From positions 1 to 64,000 of the forward strand of contig NZ_JAANCO010000001.1 in assembly GCF_011326725.1 (NCBI RefSeq): 64,000 nt of DNA. Reading direction: 5' to 3'. Under the pieces are notes generated by a model. The model saw only the letters and a program-made list of their open reading frames with translations. It did not search any database and was not told where the DNA came from. A program made the position numbers and the translations under genes. Below, piece by piece: positions 62,316 through 64,000 of the stretch. Each line of letters starts with the position of its first letter. The stretch's first letter is position 1. The stretch is from Microbacterium excoecariae. Its GTDB lineage: Bacteria; Actinomycetota; Actinomycetes; Actinomycetales; Microbacteriaceae.

Positions 62316-62987
62316 ATGGCGCGCAGGAATCCCCCCGGCAGGCGGCAGCAGCGCGTGGCGCCCGCCCGCGATACGGCGCCGCGCCCCGCGCCCGCGCCCG
62401 CGCCCTTCCGCCTCGGGGCGATTCCGGGCGCGACCCCGGGCAAATGGATCGAGCGGTGGCGCGAGCAGCGCCCGCAGCAGCGCCTCGTGCTGGAGCCCGT
62501 GGCGCTCGCCGATCAGGAGGCGGCACTCCGCGACCGGCGCGTCGACGCGTGCATCTGCCGGGGCGCCCTCGCGGCGGACGACCTGCACGTCGTGCGGCTC
62601 TACGACGAGGTGCCGGTCGTCGTGATGTCCGCCGACTCGTCCCTCGCCGCGGCCGACACGCTCGTCGCGTCCGACCTCGCCGGCGAGGTGCTTATTCGCT
62701 CGCTCGACGAGGCGTTCGAGCCCGCGGGGCTCCCGACGGCCCCGGCCGCGTTCGCCCCCCTGCCGACCACGGAGGACGCCGTCGCGACCGCAGCCTCCGG
62801 CGTCGGGATCGCCGTGATGCCGATGTCGCTCGCGCGCCTGCACCACCGCCGCGACGCGACGTTCCGCCCGCTCGAGGGCGTGGACGGATCCGCCGTGGTG
62901 CTCGCGTGGCTCCGCGCGCGCGACGACGAGGACGTGCAGGCGTTCGTCGCAATCACGCGCGGACGGACCGCGCGCTCGTCGCGCTAG
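62316..62987 (+). CDS. LysR-type substrate-binding domain protein lacking a DNA-binding domain
   Basis: This is a 223-residue protein. After a basic, Pro/Ala-rich N-terminus of about 30 residues (RRNPPGRRQQR) it goes straight into the two-lobed periplasmic-binding fold of LysR regulators (FRLGAIPGATPGKW, VPVVVMSADSSLA, GVGIAVMPMSLARLHH). There is no helix-turn-helix. It may bind a ligand and act on another regulator. Its TAG interlocks with the convergent metS stop in the bases CTAG. Confidence 0.78.
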   Translation: MARRNPPGRRQQRVAPARDTAPRPAPAPAPFRLGAIPGATPGKWIERWREQRPQQRLVLEPVALADQEAALRDRRVDACICRGALAADDLHVVRLYDEVPVVVMSADSSLAAADTLVASDLAGEVLIRSLDEAFEPAGLPTAPAAFAPLPTTEDAVATAASGVGIAVMPMSLARLHHRRDATFRPLEGVDGSAVVLAWLRARDDEDVQAFVAITRGRTARSSR

Positions 62988-63130
62988 GCCGCGCCCGGCC
63001 CGTCCTGCTCGCCGCCCTCGGGGTACGACGCGACCTCCGGCCGCGCCGCGAGGGCGAGCACGGCCGCGACGAGCCCGCCCCACACGAGCACGGCGGCGAT
63101 CACGAAGAAAACGATCGCGATGGCGCTCAT
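62984..63130 (-). CDS. metS: MetS-like small subunit of NSS amino-acid transporter
   Basis: This is a 48-residue single-helix membrane protein (IAIVFFVIAAVLVWGGLVAAVL in parts). It follows an NSS transporter with a 4-bp ATGA overlap. The pair matches MetPS, the sodium-dependent methionine/alanine importer described in Corynebacterium glutamicum, where MetS is required for uptake. Confidence 0.85.
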   Translation of the reverse strand: MSAIAIVFFVIAAVLVWGGLVAAVLALAARPEVASYPEGGEQDGPGAA

Positions 63131-64000
63131 CGGGCGCCTCCCTTCCGCGCGAGCTGCGCGGCGCTCGGCCACGCCTCGAAGTGATCCGGATCCCGGCGCC
63201 AGCGCAGCTGCGGGAGCACGAAGGCCGCGACCACCATGATGCCGACGGCGCCCCACCCGGCGACGCCGAGATACCAGCCCGGGTAGCCCCCGTAGCCGTT
63301 CAGGACGAGGTCGATGATCTTCGTCACGAGCATGTAGGCGAGCACGGCGGGCGCGAGGATGCCCGTGAACGCGAGCCAGGTCGGGCCGACGCGGAACGTC
63401 GAGACGGCGCTCAGGTGTCGGGCCAGCTCGCCCCCGCGGCGCCGGACCCACACCACGATGATCGTCATGGCGATCGCCGAGGAGACGATGCCGATGTTGT
63501 TGGCCCAGTTGTCGATCGTGTCGAGCGCGGTCAGCCCCGACGTCGTCCCGAACAGCACGAGCGACAGCGCCGCGATGACGCCGCCGATGCCGTAGACCGC
63601 CTGCGCGCGCGTCAGGTCGAACTTGTCGCGCATCGCCGCGATGACGACCTCGAGCACCGAGATGAGCGAGGTCAGCCCCGCGAGCGTCAGCGCCCCGAAG
63701 AAGAGCGACCCGACCCATTCGCCGCCCGGGATCTCGGAAACGATCGCGGGGAAGGTCATGAAGGCGAGGCCCACGCCGGTCAGGCCTTCCAGGTCGCCGA
63801 TCTCGACGCCCTGCTGGAACGCGAAGAAGCCGAGCGTCGAGAACACGGCGATGCCCGCGAGCAGCTCGAACGAGGAGTTGCCGAAGGCGACCACGAGCCC
63901 CGCGCCGGTGAGGTTCGAGCGCCGCTTGCGGTACGACGCGTAGGTGATCATGATGCCGAAAGCCACCGACAGCGAGAAGAAGATCTGGCTGTACGCCGCG
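63127..64000 (-). CDS. metP: Sodium-dependent NSS-family amino-acid transporter, C-terminal part
   Basis: This is the C-terminal 290 residues or so of a neurotransmitter:sodium symporter. The 5' end lies beyond the right edge of the window. The frame reads AYSQIFFSLSVAFGIMITYASY (in parts) across the edge, the conserved TM6-7 of the family, then GNSSFELLAGIAVFSTLGF. The adjoining MetS-like subunit supports methionine or alanine import. Confidence 0.88.
   Translation of the reverse strand, partial: AAYSQIFFSLSVAFGIMITYASYRKRRSNLTGAGLVVAFGNSSFELLAGIAVFSTLGFFAFQQGVEIGDLEGLTGVGLAFMTFPAIVSEIPGGEWVGSLFFGALTLAGLTSLISVLEVVIAAMRDKFDLTRAQAVYGIGGVIAALSLVLFGTTSGLTALDTIDNWANNIGIVSSAIAMTIIVVWVRRRGGELARHLSAVSTFRVGPTWLAFTGILAPAVLAYMLVTKIIDLVLNGYGGYPGWYLGVAGWGAVGIMVVAAFVLPQLRWRRDPDHFEAWPSAAQLARKGGAR

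Overview
The window is a 64 kb piece of a high-GC (roughly 70%) actinobacterial chromosome. The str operon order (rpsL-rpsG-fusA-tuf), the EF-Tu, RpoB and S12 sequences, the SD-less start sites with a -10 box next to the start codon, and the mix of neighbours (CsoR/CopZ/CopA, MetPS, Lhr-Nei2) fit the Microbacteriaceae, most likely Microbacterium or a close relative. That placement is an inference from protein character, not a database result. I see no rRNA, tRNA, CRISPR array, prophage, transposase or plasmid origin.

Layout. 1-8.7 kb is a sulfur island: the start of cysD, cysQ, a TauE/SafE permease, an APS kinase with an unusual N-terminal domain, a second TauE/SafE permease, a cysteine-free Rrf2 regulator, an MFS transporter and an arylsulfatase. 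A divergent TetR gene follows, with a 24-bp operator candidate between. 9.3-24 kb is core information processing on the minus strand (tuf, fusA, rpsG, rpsL, rpoC, rpoB) with promoters and hairpins, interrupted by small membrane and hypothetical genes. 24-28.4 kb holds unlinked single genes (hypothetical, BenE, spermidine-synthase-like, TPR, SprT-like). 28.4-32 kb is a C4-dicarboxylate module: DctA plus a DcuS/DcuR-type two-component system. 32-33.7 kb has a ComB-family protein and a threonine aldolase.

33.7-39.2 kb is a tightly packed minus-strand metal operon: ACR3/BASS-type permease, His-rich membrane protein, CopC, PCu(A)C lipoprotein, Tat-exported DyP peroxidase and PepSY membrane protein. 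39.2-43.9 kb is putA with a divergent LysR regulator and two palindromic operator candidates. 44-47.5 kb has a NUDIX gene bracketed by two copies of a 65-bp almost perfect palindrome, then copA-copZ-csoR with a CsoR operator.

48.3-53 kb encodes a 1,558-residue secreted enzyme that joins a rhamnogalacturonan acetylesterase to a PL11 rhamnogalacturonan lyase, behind a promoter with a LacI-type operator candidate. Together with a CE7 acetyl esterase at 61-62 kb, this points to life on plant material. 53.3-60.6 kb is DNA repair (Lhr, Nei2, YcaQ-like) plus a rhodanese. The right edge is a MetS/MetP amino-acid transporter, cut by the window end.

Three genome-scale habits stand out. Many genes have a -10 hexamer exactly 6 nt before the start codon and no Shine-Dalgarno, which means leaderless mRNA. 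The palindrome GGATCC is far more frequent than base composition predicts. The core translation and transcription genes use GTG or TTG starts almost throughout.
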